Below, piece by piece: positions 17,596 to 26,318 of a stretch of DNA of 64,000 bases (position 1 is the stretch's first letter; each line of letters starts with the position of its first letter). Both the position numbers and the translations under genes were made by a program. This DNA comes from Parvimonas sp035282405 (GTDB lineage: Bacteria > Bacillota > Clostridia > Tissierellales > Peptoniphilaceae), in contig NZ_JAYKBP010000002.1 in NCBI RefSeq assembly GCF_035282405.1, positions 124,001 through 188,000 of the forward strand, in the 5' to 3' direction. The notes below the pieces were generated by a model that had not been told where the DNA came from, ran no database searches, and saw only the letters and a list, made by a program, of their open reading frames with translations.

Positions 17596-18933
17596 ATGGC
17601 ATTAACAAATGAAATTCTTAAGTCATTTAAAGAAAGATTTAATTCTTGTAAAACAAACAAGGTTGTAGCTGCGAGTGTTTCAAAAGTGGGGTTACACGAA
17701 GCTTCTACAAATCATGAAGTCTATAAAAGACATAATTTTCAATTTTCTGATGTTACAAAAAAGGGTGAAATAACAAACCAAAAATCAAGTGGTAGATGTT
17801 GGATGTTCTCTGCATTAAATGTTGCAAGAGTTTCCACTATGGAAAAATTAAACTTAAAAACTATGGAATACTCTCAAACATATACTCTATTTTGGGATAA
17901 ACTTGAAAAAGCAAACTTCTTCTTGGAAAGTATAATTGAAACATTAGATGAAAAAACAGATTCAAGAGTTGTTTCTCATCTTTTGACTGCACCTGTACAA
18001 GATGGTGGCCAATGGGATATGTTTAGAGGTCTTTTAGAAAAATATGGTGTTGTTCCTAAAGGAATTATGCCGGAAACATTCCACTCTTCAAACACAAGAG
18101 ATATGGAAGCAATACTGACTAAATATCTTAGAAAAGCTGCTTGTGATATGAGAAGTCTTCATAAAGCCGGCAAATCATTAAAAGAAATTGAAGATTTAAA
18201 AAATGAAACTCTTTATACAGTTTACAATATTTTAACTAAATGTTTGGGAGAAGTTCCTGAAACTTTTACCTATGAATACAGAGATAAGGATGAAAAATTC
18301 CACAGAATATCAAATATTACTCCTAAAGAATTTTTCGATAAATATGTTGGTTGGAATTTAAAAGATAAAATAAGTTTAATCAATGCTCCAACTGATGACA
18401 AACCTTATGGAAAAGTTTATACTGTAAAATTCTTAGGAACAGTTAAAGAAGCCGACAAAATAAAATACTTAAATGTTCCTATAGAAGTATTGAAGGAAAG
18501 CGCTATAAAGGCAATTAAAGCCGGAGAACCTGTATGGTTTGGTTGTGACGTAATTAAGTTCTTGGAAAGACAAAAAGGAATTATGGACTTAGATATGTTC
18601 TTGTATGATGACATATTCCCTACTTTAGAAAACTTTACAAAAGCTGAAAGACTTGATTATCACGAAAGTGTATTAACTCATGCAATGGTATTTACAGGAG
18701 TAAATCTTGATGAAAATGGAAAACCATTAGAATGGCAAGTTGAAAACTCTTGGGGAGACGCAGTTGGAGATAAAGGTATTTTTTCAATGACTGATGAATG
18801 GTTTGATGAATATAACTATGAAGTAATGGTTGACAAAAAATACATTGATGAAAAATGGTTAAAAGCTCTTGATGAAAAAACTGTAGAACTTGAACCATGG
18901 GATCCATTTGGTGCATTGGCAAGATTAAAATAA
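17596..18933 (+). CDS. pepC: Aminopeptidase C (bleomycin hydrolase family)
   Basis: Papain-like cysteine aminopeptidase, forming a hexamer in the cytosol and releasing N-terminal residues from peptides. The catalytic Cys is in QKSSGRCWMFS, His in LTHAMVFTGV and Asn in VENSWGD, all intact. The 445 residues match the family. ATG 17596 is preferred because AGGAGAG precedes it by 8 bp; an earlier frame start at 17587 overlaps that site. It is monocistronic, with a promoter/palindrome and a strong terminator. With pepD it points to peptide-based nutrition. Confidence 0.95.
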   Translation: MALTNEILKSFKERFNSCKTNKVVAASVSKVGLHEASTNHEVYKRHNFQFSDVTKKGEITNQKSSGRCWMFSALNVARVSTMEKLNLKTMEYSQTYTLFWDKLEKANFFLESIIETLDEKTDSRVVSHLLTAPVQDGGQWDMFRGLLEKYGVVPKGIMPETFHSSNTRDMEAILTKYLRKAACDMRSLHKAGKSLKEIEDLKNETLYTVYNILTKCLGEVPETFTYEYRDKDEKFHRISNITPKEFFDKYVGWNLKDKISLINAPTDDKPYGKVYTVKFLGTVKEADKIKYLNVPIEVLKESAIKAIKAGEPVWFGCDVIKFLERQKGIMDLDMFLYDDIFPTLENFTKAERLDYHESVLTHAMVFTGVNLDENGKPLEWQVENSWGDAVGDKGIFSMTDEWFDEYNYEVMVDKKYIDEKWLKALDEKTVELEPWDPFGALARLK

Positions 18934-18971
18934 TTTTAAAATTATCCAAAATGGAAATATAGTATAATACA

Positions 18972-19004
18972 AAAAGGAAGTGCTCAAAAAACACTTCCTT
19001 TTAT
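18972..19004 (+). terminator. Terminator of pepC
   Basis: Hairpin AAAAGGAAGTG / CACTTCCTTTT with a 9-nt loop and T-rich tail. Confidence 0.85.
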
Positions 19005-19005
19005 T

Positions 19006-19072
19006 GTGAAACAACAAGGTTCCTGGGCACCCTCCCGATGCAAAGCATCGTGGATGGGTAGGGTTCTTATTT
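19006..19072 (+). repeat. 67-bp dispersed repeat, copy B
   Basis: Starts GTGAAACAACAAG and ends TTCTTATTT, matching copy A (10469-10535, opposite strand). The central palindrome is perfect here: CGATGC-AAA-GCATCG. It follows the pepC terminator and runs into the stop codon of the convergent methyltransferase gene. Confidence 0.7.
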
Positions 19073-19825
19073 TTTAAATATTTTATACATTATTATTGCA
19101 GTTGCTATTGAAACATTTAAAGATTCCATTGAATTATCCATATCTATTTTTAAATGTTCATTTGAAATTTTTAGCATTTCAGCTGAAACCCCATTTGCTT
19201 CATTTCCCATAACAATAATATTTTTTCCATAAAAATTAAATTCTTCCAAAAATTTTGAATTTTCACTTAATGTCGTAGAAATTAATCTATATCCATCACT
19301 TTGTAACTCTTTTATTTTATCAATTTTACAATCTAAAATATTTGTTCTAAACATCGCACCCATAGTTGCTCTTAGAACTTTAGAATTGTATTTATCCACG
19401 CAATTTATAGTCAATATATCCTTTATTCCAAAAGCATTTGCAGTTCTGATTATTGTTCCAAAATTTCCGGGATCACTTACATTCTCAAGACAAATTATAT
19501 TTTCGGAAGAAATTTTTTTATCCTCAATATAATTTACAATAGTTATGACTCCTTCGGAGCTTGTAAGTTCAGTTAAATTTTTAAATAATTTTTCAGATAA
19601 AATTATAACCTTATCTAAATATTTTTCTTTAAAATTGAAATTTTCAGCAAAATGTTCAGTACAAATTATGTTTTCAATATCAAGATTTTCATTTAAGGCT
19701 TCTAACAAAAGTTTTTTACCTTCCAATAAAAATAGTTTATATTTATCTCTATTTTTTTTAAAATAAAGACTTTTAAATAATTTATACTTCTTATTATCTT
19801 TACTAGCTATTATTTTAAATTTCAT
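19067..19825 (-). CDS. TrmH family RNA 2'-O-methyltransferase
   Basis: SpoU/TrmH-type SAM methyltransferase with a knotted C-terminal domain. Motif 1 is DPGNFGTIIRTANAFGI, motif 2 IIVMGNEANGVSAEM and motif 3 LNVSIATAIIMY. The N-terminal substrate-binding domain includes FLLEGKKLLLEAL. It probably modifies rRNA; the exact site cannot be told. I start at ATG 19825, giving 252 residues; the longer frame from 19879 runs inside trkA. It overlaps or abuts the trkA stop, so it is the third gene of the trkH-trkA unit. Confidence 0.9.
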   Translation of the reverse strand: MKFKIIASKDNKKYKLFKSLYFKKNRDKYKLFLLEGKKLLLEALNENLDIENIICTEHFAENFNFKEKYLDKVIILSEKLFKNLTELTSSEGVITIVNYIEDKKISSENIICLENVSDPGNFGTIIRTANAFGIKDILTINCVDKYNSKVLRATMGAMFRTNILDCKIDKIKELQSDGYRLISTTLSENSKFLEEFNFYGKNIIVMGNEANGVSAEMLKISNEHLKIDMDNSMESLNVSIATAIIMYKIFKK

Positions 19826-19826
19826 A

Positions 19827-20468
19827 TTATACCAGCTTACCAATCCAGTCATTTCTGCCAGCAACAAGTAGAATATCACTATCCTTTATCACATAGTCAG
19901 CTCCTACATTTATCTCTAGTCCATCCCTATTCTTAATAGCAACAATATTTACATGATGTCTATTTCTAATTTCAGATTCCTTTATTGATTTTCCAATCCA
20001 ATCTTTAATTGGCGATATTTCAACAAGAGAATATTCATCAGATAAATTTATAGAGTCCAAAATATTTGAATTACTAATATTATTTGCAACTCTTATTCCC
20101 ATATCTCTTTCAGGAATTATAACTCTATCTGCACCTATTTTTCTAAGTACCATTGCTTGAACACTGTCAGTCGCCTTAGCAATAATCTTCGGAATACCAA
20201 GTTCTTTGGCTTCAACAGTTGCGATAATAGAAGTCTTGTAATCAGATCCTATTGCAACAACACAAATGTCAAAATTTGCAAGACCTAATTCCTTCAAACT
20301 TCCCTCAACTCTAACATCACAAATTATAGCATGAGTAACCTTATTTGCGATAGAATTTATATTATCTTCATCTTTATCTATAACCATTACTTCATTTCCA
20401 AGTTTTTCTAAGGTAATGGCTAAATTCATTCCGAATCTTCCACAACCTATAACAACAATTTGTTTCAT
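19827..20468 (-). CDS. Potassium uptake regulator, TrkA/KtrA type
   Basis: Cytoplasmic gating subunit of a Ktr/Trk K+ uptake system. The RCK N-terminal domain begins VIGCGRFGMNLAITL (nucleotide-binding glycines) and has the acidic residues VIDKDEDNI. The C-terminal RCK_C domain, ~135-213, may bind c-di-AMP as in KtrA homologues. The 213 residues fit single-RCK KtrA rather than double TrkA. It starts 8 bp after the channel gene and is translationally coupled with it. Confidence 0.92.
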   Translation of the reverse strand: MKQIVVIGCGRFGMNLAITLEKLGNEVMVIDKDEDNINSIANKVTHAIICDVRVEGSLKELGLANFDICVVAIGSDYKTSIIATVEAKELGIPKIIAKATDSVQAMVLRKIGADRVIIPERDMGIRVANNISNSNILDSINLSDEYSLVEISPIKDWIGKSIKESEIRNRHHVNIVAIKNRDGLEINVGADYVIKDSDILLVAGRNDWIGKLV

Positions 20469-20476
20469 AATATCTC

Positions 20477-21826
20477 CTATCCAATAATAACATTTCCGTT
20501 TGAATACTTAAATTTCTTTCTATTAACTTTATTATAGAAAGAAAAAATAATTGTAAGTGGTCCAACTCTTCCAATAAACATCAATATAATTATAAACACT
20601 TTTGTAATATCTTTCAAATGCGGAGTTAAATCTTTGCTAAGACCTACAGTTGCAAAAGCTGAAATTGTTTCAAAAAGCAAGTTTATAAAACTGACATCTT
20701 CTATTAATGTCAATACAAAAACTACTGTATTAACCAATAATAAAGATATAACGAAGATTCCTATTGCTCTTTTTACTAATGAAAAAGAAATTCTCCTTTT
20801 AAAAACCTCTATCTCATTATTATTTTGAATAAAAGAAATAGTTGTTACAATTAATAAAAATATTGTAGTAGTCTTTATTCCTCCAGCAGTACTTGCAGGC
20901 GAACCTCCTATAAACATCAAAAAAATGGTCAAAATCGTTGATGATTCAGTAAAACCAGTTTGATTTATAGATGCAAACCCCGCTGTTCTGGTAGTTACCG
21001 ACTGAAAAAAGGAATTTGTTATTTTTTCAAAAAAGTTTAAATTTTTCAAAGTTTTTGCATTAGAATACTCTAAGATAAAAAATGCAATCGTCCCAAATAT
21101 AAGTAAACCTAAAGTCATTACTAAAACAATCTTAGTATGCAAGGAATATTTTCTAAAATTGAATTTAAAATTACTTAAATCAATATAAACATGAAAACCA
21201 AGCCCACCCAAAATTATTAAAAATGAAATCACATAAAGTAAATACAAATTTGTATTAAAACTCTCTAAACTATTTTCACCTAAAATGTCAAAGCCGGCAT
21301 TACAAAAAGCCGATATAGAATGAAAAACAGAATAAAAAATTCCCTTTAATCCATACTTAGGAACGAATGTAAAAGAAAGCAAAACTGCTCCCAAACCTTC
21401 AATTAAAAAGGTTGAAAAAATTACATATCTTATTAGTTTAACCATTCCACTAAGTTTTGTAGATCCCATTTGTTCTTGAATTACAAGTCTATCTTTTAAA
21501 GTTATCTTTTCACCTAAAATCATAGCTACCATAGTAGCCATTGTCATAAAACCTAATCCGCCTGCTTGAATTAACAACATTATGATGGTTTTCCCAAATA
21601 TATTAAATTCATTAGTGATATTTATAGTTGAAAGACCAGTTACACAAACAGATGAAGTTGATATAAATACACAGTCCAAAAAATTTGTAAAATTCAAATT
21701 TTTAGATGAAAAAGGTAAAAACAGCAAAATTGATCCAACAGTTATAATTAGAAAAAAACCTAAGGTCAAAACTGCTGGCGGATTTGTTTCAAGTTTATCC
21801 TTTACCTGCTTTATAAAATTTTTCAA
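20477..21826 (-). CDS. Potassium channel subunit, KtrB/TrkH type
   Basis: Membrane K+ translocating subunit. Four membrane-pore-membrane repeats are visible; selectivity loops include SSVCVTGLST, HSISAFCNAGF, TTRTAGFASI and FATVGLSKD. The start is probably TTG 21826, 5 bp after GGAGG. A longer frame starting at 21853 would begin inside the rplT terminator. The resulting 449 residues fit KtrB (~445). It is followed by its RCK subunit. Two genes of this window point to c-di-AMP sensing (35161, 35442), which often controls such K+ uptake. Confidence 0.93.
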   Translation of the reverse strand: MKNFIKQVKDKLETNPPAVLTLGFFLIITVGSILLFLPFSSKNLNFTNFLDCVFISTSSVCVTGLSTINITNEFNIFGKTIIMLLIQAGGLGFMTMATMVAMILGEKITLKDRLVIQEQMGSTKLSGMVKLIRYVIFSTFLIEGLGAVLLSFTFVPKYGLKGIFYSVFHSISAFCNAGFDILGENSLESFNTNLYLLYVISFLIILGGLGFHVYIDLSNFKFNFRKYSLHTKIVLVMTLGLLIFGTIAFFILEYSNAKTLKNLNFFEKITNSFFQSVTTRTAGFASINQTGFTESSTILTIFLMFIGGSPASTAGGIKTTTIFLLIVTTISFIQNNNEIEVFKRRISFSLVKRAIGIFVISLLLVNTVVFVLTLIEDVSFINLLFETISAFATVGLSKDLTPHLKDITKVFIIILMFIGRVGPLTIIFSFYNKVNRKKFKYSNGNVIIG

Positions 21827-21836
21827 AATAACCTCC

Positions 21837-21863
21837 AAAAAAAAGCCCTTCAATTATGAAGGG
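21837..21863 (-). terminator. Terminator after rplT
   Basis: Minus-strand hairpin CCCTTC-ATAATT-GAAGGG followed by CTTTTTTTT, just upstream of the ktrB-like gene. Confidence 0.9.
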
Positions 21864-21872
21864 ACATTTTCT

Positions 21873-22217
21873 CTATCTTACTAATTCAACTAATTTTTTG
21901 AATCCTTCTGGATCATTTATAGCCATTTCAGAAAGCATTTTTCTATTCATATTTATATTATTTTTCTTAAGCCCATACATAAATTTGCTATAACTTAAAC
22001 CATATTGTCTTGTTCCGGCATTAATTCTTGCAATCCATAAGCTTCTAAAATCTCTTTTCTTTCTCTTTCTTCCTATGAATGCGTAAGTCATTGATTTCAT
22101 GATTGCTTGATTAGCAACTTTGAATAATTTTGACTTTGCGCCATAATATCCTTTAGCTTGTTTTAGTACTTTTCTATGTTTTTTTCTTGCATTTAAGCTA
22201 CGTTTTATTCTTGCCAT
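21873..22217 (-). CDS. rplT: 50S ribosomal protein L20
   Basis: 114-residue, highly basic r-protein that binds 23S rRNA early in 50S assembly. It opens MARIKRSLNARKKHRK and contains GRKRKKRDFRSLWI and INAGTRQYGLSYSKF, all family hallmarks. It is the last gene of infC-rpmI-rplT, followed by a strong terminator. L20 is also the known repressor of this operon in Firmicutes, acting on the leader. Confidence 0.98.
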   Translation of the reverse strand: MARIKRSLNARKKHRKVLKQAKGYYGAKSKLFKVANQAIMKSMTYAFIGRKRKKRDFRSLWIARINAGTRQYGLSYSKFMYGLKKNNINMNRKMLSEMAINDPEGFKKLVELVR

Positions 22218-22235
22218 TACTCTTTACCTCCATAA

Positions 22236-22427
22236 TTAAGGAATCATATTATTGATTCTTTTTTGATCTCCACTGCTGATAACTGTTGATTTTCTTAAAT
22301 TTCTAATTCTCTTTGGTGATTTCTTACTTGTTAAATGGCTCTTATATGCCTTAAATCTCTTAATTTTTCCAGTACCAGTTCTTTTAAATCTCTTAGCTGA
22401 CGCTCTATGTGTTTTCATTTTAGCCAT
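22236..22427 (-). CDS. rpmI: 50S ribosomal protein L35
   Basis: 63-residue basic r-protein: MAKMKTHRASAKRFKRTG, then KRIRNLRKSTVIS. It is the middle gene of infC-rpmI-rplT, 15 bp after infC, with AGGAGG before the ATG. Confidence 0.98.
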   Translation of the reverse strand: MAKMKTHRASAKRFKRTGTGKIKRFKAYKSHLTSKKSPKRIRNLRKSTVISSGDQKRINNMIP

Positions 22428-22442
22428 ACCTAAAACCTCCTA

Positions 22443-22955
22443 TTAATCTTGTTTTGGTGATAAAAACATTGTCATATTTCTACCTTCCATTACGGAATCT
22501 TTTTCTACATTTCCAAACTCTTCAGTGAGTTCTTTAAATTGATTTAAAACGACCTTACCAATATCAGTATGTCCTAATTCTCTACCTCTAAATCTTACAG
22601 AAACTTTTACCTTATCTCCACCTTTTAAGAAATTATTTGCATGTTTTGCCTTAACTTCTATATCGTGTTTATCAATACTTGGAGTAAGTCTAATTTCTTT
22701 AACATTTATAACTTTTTGTTTTTTTCTTGATTCCTTTTCTTTCTTTAAAGAATCATATCTATATTTTCCATAATCTAAAATTTTGCAAACAGGTGGATTA
22801 GCATTAGGAGAAATATTTACAAGATCCAACTTCTTTTCATTTGCCATTTCCAATGCTCTTGAAATTGGAACCACTCCAATTTGATTACCTTCTGCATCAA
22901 TTAACCTAACATCTTTTGCTCTAATCTCTTCATTAATTAAAAGCTCTTTTATAAT
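22443..22955 (-). CDS. infC: Translation initiation factor IF-3 (AUU start)
   Basis: Binds the 30S subunit, prevents premature 50S joining and checks the initiator tRNA-start codon pairing. Domains: N-terminal (INEEIRAKDVRLIDAEGNQI), basic linker (KKEKESRKKQKV), C-terminal (IRLTPSIDKHDIEVKAKHA). No ATG, GTG or TTG lies at the right place. GGAGG is followed 4 nt later by ATT (reverse of 22953-22955), so AUU is the probable start, giving 170 residues. AUA one codon on is an alternative. Rare AUU starts are a known autoregulatory feature of infC. A frame running upstream to 23036 crosses the leader and is not real. Confidence 0.93.
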   Translation of the reverse strand: MIKELLINEEIRAKDVRLIDAEGNQIGVVPISRALEMANEKKLDLVNISPNANPPVCKILDYGKYRYDSLKKEKESRKKQKVINVKEIRLTPSIDKHDIEVKAKHANNFLKGGDKVKVSVRFRGRELGHTDIGKVVLNQFKELTEEFGNVEKDSVMEGRNMTMFLSPKQD

Positions 22956-23085
22956 AACACCTCCATAAAAAAACGGCGAGTAAACACCCGCCATAATAAT
23001 TACAAAACTTAAATTATTAACATAAACCTGAAACAAAATAGTAACAAGGTGAGAGCGAGTACTCTACTTCATTCATCATATTACC
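22956..23085 (-). promoter_or_regulatory. infC operon leader with attenuator (L20-leader-like)
   Basis: About 130 nt between promoter and infC. It ends in a GC-rich terminator hairpin (GGCG...CGCC, then GTTTTTTT, region 22967-22992) placed just before the ribosome binding site. This is the position and layout of the known L20 leader, where L20 binding favours termination. I did not verify the full consensus fold. Confidence 0.65.
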
Positions 23086-23090
23086 CAAAT

Positions 23091-23119
23091 ATTTTAACAT
23101 AAACTAATAAAATAGTCAA
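23091..23119 (-). promoter_or_regulatory. Promoter of infC-rpmI-rplT
   Basis: TTGACT (reverse of 23114-23119), 17-bp spacer and TAAAAT (reverse of 23091-23096), a strong housekeeping match. Confidence 0.85.
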
Positions 23120-23186
23120 GTAATTTTTAATAAAAATTTAGTTTTCTTTTTCAACTCGTATATTTCATTTTACCTAATTCACCCCG

Positions 23187-23826
23187 TCAAATAGTGGACT
23201 TCTTTCTATATTTTACTGTACCTAAACTATCCTTTGAATATCTTGAGTTTGTATATTTTTCCCAGTCTCCTATTACTTTTTCATACAGTAGTTTGTCTGC
23301 TATTTCCTTTAAATCTTTTGTAGATATATTATTTTTATCTAGGTATTCTTTTATCTTTGGTATTTCGTCAATTTCTGATTCTTCTACGGGAAAAGTTTTA
23401 TCAAATATAGAAACCGTTTCAGATAGTTCCTTTTTATCTACATCATATCTATTATATATAACTATACTTATTTTAGCCTTATGAATTTTAGTACCAAAAA
23501 CTATAGTCATACGATTATCGTTGAGAATAAATTCAAAGCCAACTGTCCATTTTCCTACTTTTTTTTGTGGGATATTTCTTTTTATATCGTTCACAAACTA
23601 TATCACCAGCTTGCCAAGTATCCTCTCTATTTTTTCTACTCCAATCTTCTATTCCTTTAATTTTCGCAAATGGGCTATTATTATCTATCCAATTATCTAT
23701 TTTTTTCTCTCCATAATACATTTCATCAAATACATTCTTTACTTTTGGCTCTATTATCTTATATGCTATTGTAACTATTACTATTGATAATAGTATTACT
23801 ATTACTTTCTCTGTTTTACTCTTCAT
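23187..23826 (-). pseudogene. Frameshifted membrane-anchored immunity paralogue
   Basis: Starts at ATG 23826 behind AGGAGAAAG and encodes an N-terminal anchor (KVIVILLSIVIVTIAYKII) followed by NVFDEMYYGEKK, as in the intact neighbour at 23915-24568. The frame is lost in the A-run around 23560-23570; the rest (KKVGKWTVGFEF...KVIGDWEKYTNSRYSKDSLG) continues in another frame down to 23187. A second 1-nt indel near 23210 changes the extreme C-terminus. Both breaks are visible by comparison with the paralogue. As it stands the gene should not give a full product, unless the homopolymer allows slippage. Confidence 0.75.
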
Positions 23827-23914
23827 TTTCTTTCTCCTGTTTTACATACTTTATATATTTGTTATTATTTCTCAAATTTTTTATAAAGTCAAACAGTTTT
23901 AACTTAATTTTTCC

Positions 23915-24568
23915 CTAATCCACTCCGTCAAATAATGGACTTCTTTCTATTTTTACATTCCCTAAATTGTCTTTTGAAAATCTTGAGTTTGCATATTTTT
24001 CCCAATCTCCTATTACTTTTTCATATAGTAATTCGTCTGCTGTTTCTTTTAAATCTTTTATGGATATATTATTTTTCTCTAGATATTCTTTTATCTTTGG
24101 AATTTCAGTAATTATACGTCCTTCTGATTTTAATGTAGTATCTGTTAGCACAATTTTTTCTTTTATTATTTTTTTATCTTTCTCATACTTATTAATTATA
24201 TCTATATTAATTTGTTGATAATTACTGCTAAAGTTTATGTCCACAGCTTTACTTTCATTTTTATCATAATGAAATGCAAAATCAATTTCCCATTTCCCGA
24301 TTTTTTTTGTTTTATATTTCTTTTCATATCTTTCTTCCACTGTAGTATCTTCACTCATCGATGTATCTTTCATATCATTTCTATTCCATTGATGTATTCC
24401 CGGTATGTCCCAAAATGGTGTTTCTCCAAACCAACTATATACTTTTTTCTCTCCATAATACATTTCATCAAATATATTCTTTACTTTTGGGTCTATTATT
24501 TTATATGTTATTATAACTATTATAACTGATAATAGTACTACTATTACTTTCTCTGTTTTACTCTTCAT
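23915..24568 (-). CDS. Membrane-anchored putative immunity protein of LXG toxin
   Basis: 217 residues from ATG 24568 (AGGAGAAAGAAA ahead); a longer frame from 24613 overlaps the toxin gene. An N-terminal membrane segment (~8-26) is followed by a domain that should lie outside the cell. It has no recognisable enzyme motif. It begins 10 bp after the LXG toxin gene, and a decayed paralogue follows. The same layout is known for the telC-tipC pairs of Streptococcus, where the immunity protein is surface-exposed. Function is inferred from position and topology. Confidence 0.72.
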   Translation of the reverse strand: MKSKTEKVIVVLLSVIIVIITYKIIDPKVKNIFDEMYYGEKKVYSWFGETPFWDIPGIHQWNRNDMKDTSMSEDTTVEERYEKKYKTKKIGKWEIDFAFHYDKNESKAVDINFSSNYQQINIDIINKYEKDKKIIKEKIVLTDTTLKSEGRIITEIPKIKEYLEKNNISIKDLKETADELLYEKVIGDWEKYANSRFSKDNLGNVKIERSPLFDGVD

Positions 24569-24578
24569 TTTCTTTCTC

Positions 24579-26315
24579 CTATTTATCATGCTCTGTATAT
24601 TCATTATCTCCATTTCTCAAACTCATTATAAAATTATATCCTACCGGATTTTTTATTTTTAACTCTTCCATTGTTAAAGTTCTTTCTTCTAATATATATC
24701 CATTTCCATATTCTGTAACTTTTCTTAGTTCATATACTTTTCTAATTCCATCTTCAATATATTTAAGACCTAAATTTTCTTTAAACATTTTTGCTCTGTT
24801 TATTGTTCCTTCTCGTATTCCTTTATAGTATTCGTTAATTACTTCAATAGGAGATCTGCTTTTATCTTTACTGCATAGATGTAAAATATTTACTGCATCT
24901 AAATCTGCTTTATAGTCATCTTCCTTCATTGATGGAGCTTTCTCAGCGTGATTTGTAGTATCTCCTTCCCATCCTGCCAAGTCATTTGTTACTTTATGTG
25001 GTTCTGAAAAACTATACATTAAACCTACTAAATTTGCTGGTCTAGAATGATTTTTATACAAAATTGTAGCCATTGTGATTGATTGGTGAGTAAAATCTCC
25101 CTTTCCGTGATATGCATCATCTCTTCTATCTCTATTCCATTTCTCTATAAAATCAGCTTCGGTTAAATGTTCTCCATATACTCTCTTAAATTCTGCAAAC
25201 TCTTTTTTGAACTTTTCTTCAATCTGTTTTTTCTCATCAGGATTTTTCAACATAAAATTTCCTTCAAATGCCTTTACACCGGCAAATCTATGTTGAATAT
25301 CCAATTCATACATCAACTGTGTGTATTCTTTTTTACTTAATCCTAGTTCTTTATATATCTCTTCTAAACTATATGGAGTCCTTATATTTTGTGATATTCC
25401 AAAATTATCTGTTGCTTCTGCTTCTTTATAAAAGTAATCTCCCAAGCTTCCAGCTGTCCCTTTCCACAATATATCATTATAATGTCTATCTCCTATAATT
25501 CTATTAAATATATAAAATCTTATTTCTTTACTATAATGTGCAAACTTTTTATCTATTGCTCTTTTTAACTTTAGTATTATATTTGCTATTCTTTCTTCAA
25601 AGCCAAAATCTTTCATTAAGACTTCTTTATATTCCTTCTCTTCTCTAGTCTCTATTTTTCTTGCTTCATTTAGTTCGTTTAGTATATTTAGTTTTCTTAG
25701 CCATTCTTCTCCTTTTAACTCTTTTATATCAAATTCTCCTGACATTTGATTATAACAGCTTGTGTTTTTTATTGCTCTTAAGCCTGATTTTATTGCTCTA
25801 CTTAGCTCTTCTATTTCTCTTGTTATATTCTCTGTGTTTCGATTAAATAATCTTAATTTCCACAGTAATTCTTCAAAGTATCTTTTTCTGTCTCCATTTA
25901 TATATATGCTTTCTTGGAATTCTTTTTTATATTTATATTATCCTTGTATAATTTCATTTGATAATAGCCTTTCCAGTCTTCTTTCTTGTGCTCTGTATTC
26001 TGCTATTATTAATTCTAATTCTTCTTCATTTAAACTACTACTATGTACTTCTCTTACATATCTTTCCGGTAATTCTTTCGACACTTTTGTTGTTAATTCT
26101 GATAACAGTTTGTTTCCCTTTACTATTGGCATTAATATTTCTTCAAAATATTCTCTCATTGCATCATAAGCTTGTCCTTTTAATTCCCCTGTTGTATAGC
26201 TTATCTTTGTTATTGCTCTTATTAAACCTTCATATCCTTCTATTTTATTTTTCATTTCTTTTTCTATGCTTTCTGCTTGTCTCCTTGAATTTTCCAAGTT
26301 CATATTTATTCCCAT
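24579..26315 (-). pseudogene. LXG-domain type VII secretion toxin, interrupted by one stop codon
   Basis: One frame of 578 codons apart from a single TAA at 25938-25940. The first 125 residues are a clear LXG secretion domain: TTGELKGQAYDAMREYFEEI, MPIVKGNKLLSEL, then SSLNEEELELII. After TAA the same frame continues YKYKKEFQESIYINGDRKRY, with no frameshift, to a ~390-residue C-terminal region. That region has the acidic motif NDLAGWEGDTTNHAEK and DDYKADLDAVNI, which I cannot assign to a toxin fold. An internal ATG at 25745 has no convincing binding site. Either the toxin is inactivated by a point mutation, or the stop is a sequencing error or is read through. Two helper genes precede it and two immunity-like genes follow. 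Confidence 0.82.
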
Positions 26316-26318
26316 TTT

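Noticed and set aside
21827..21853. N-terminal extension of the potassium channel gene
   Set aside because: It begins inside the rplT terminator hairpin; TTG 21826 has GGAGG at correct spacing.
25745..25940. Frameshift in the LXG gene
   Set aside because: Coordinates of both parts are in the same frame; only one stop codon separates them.
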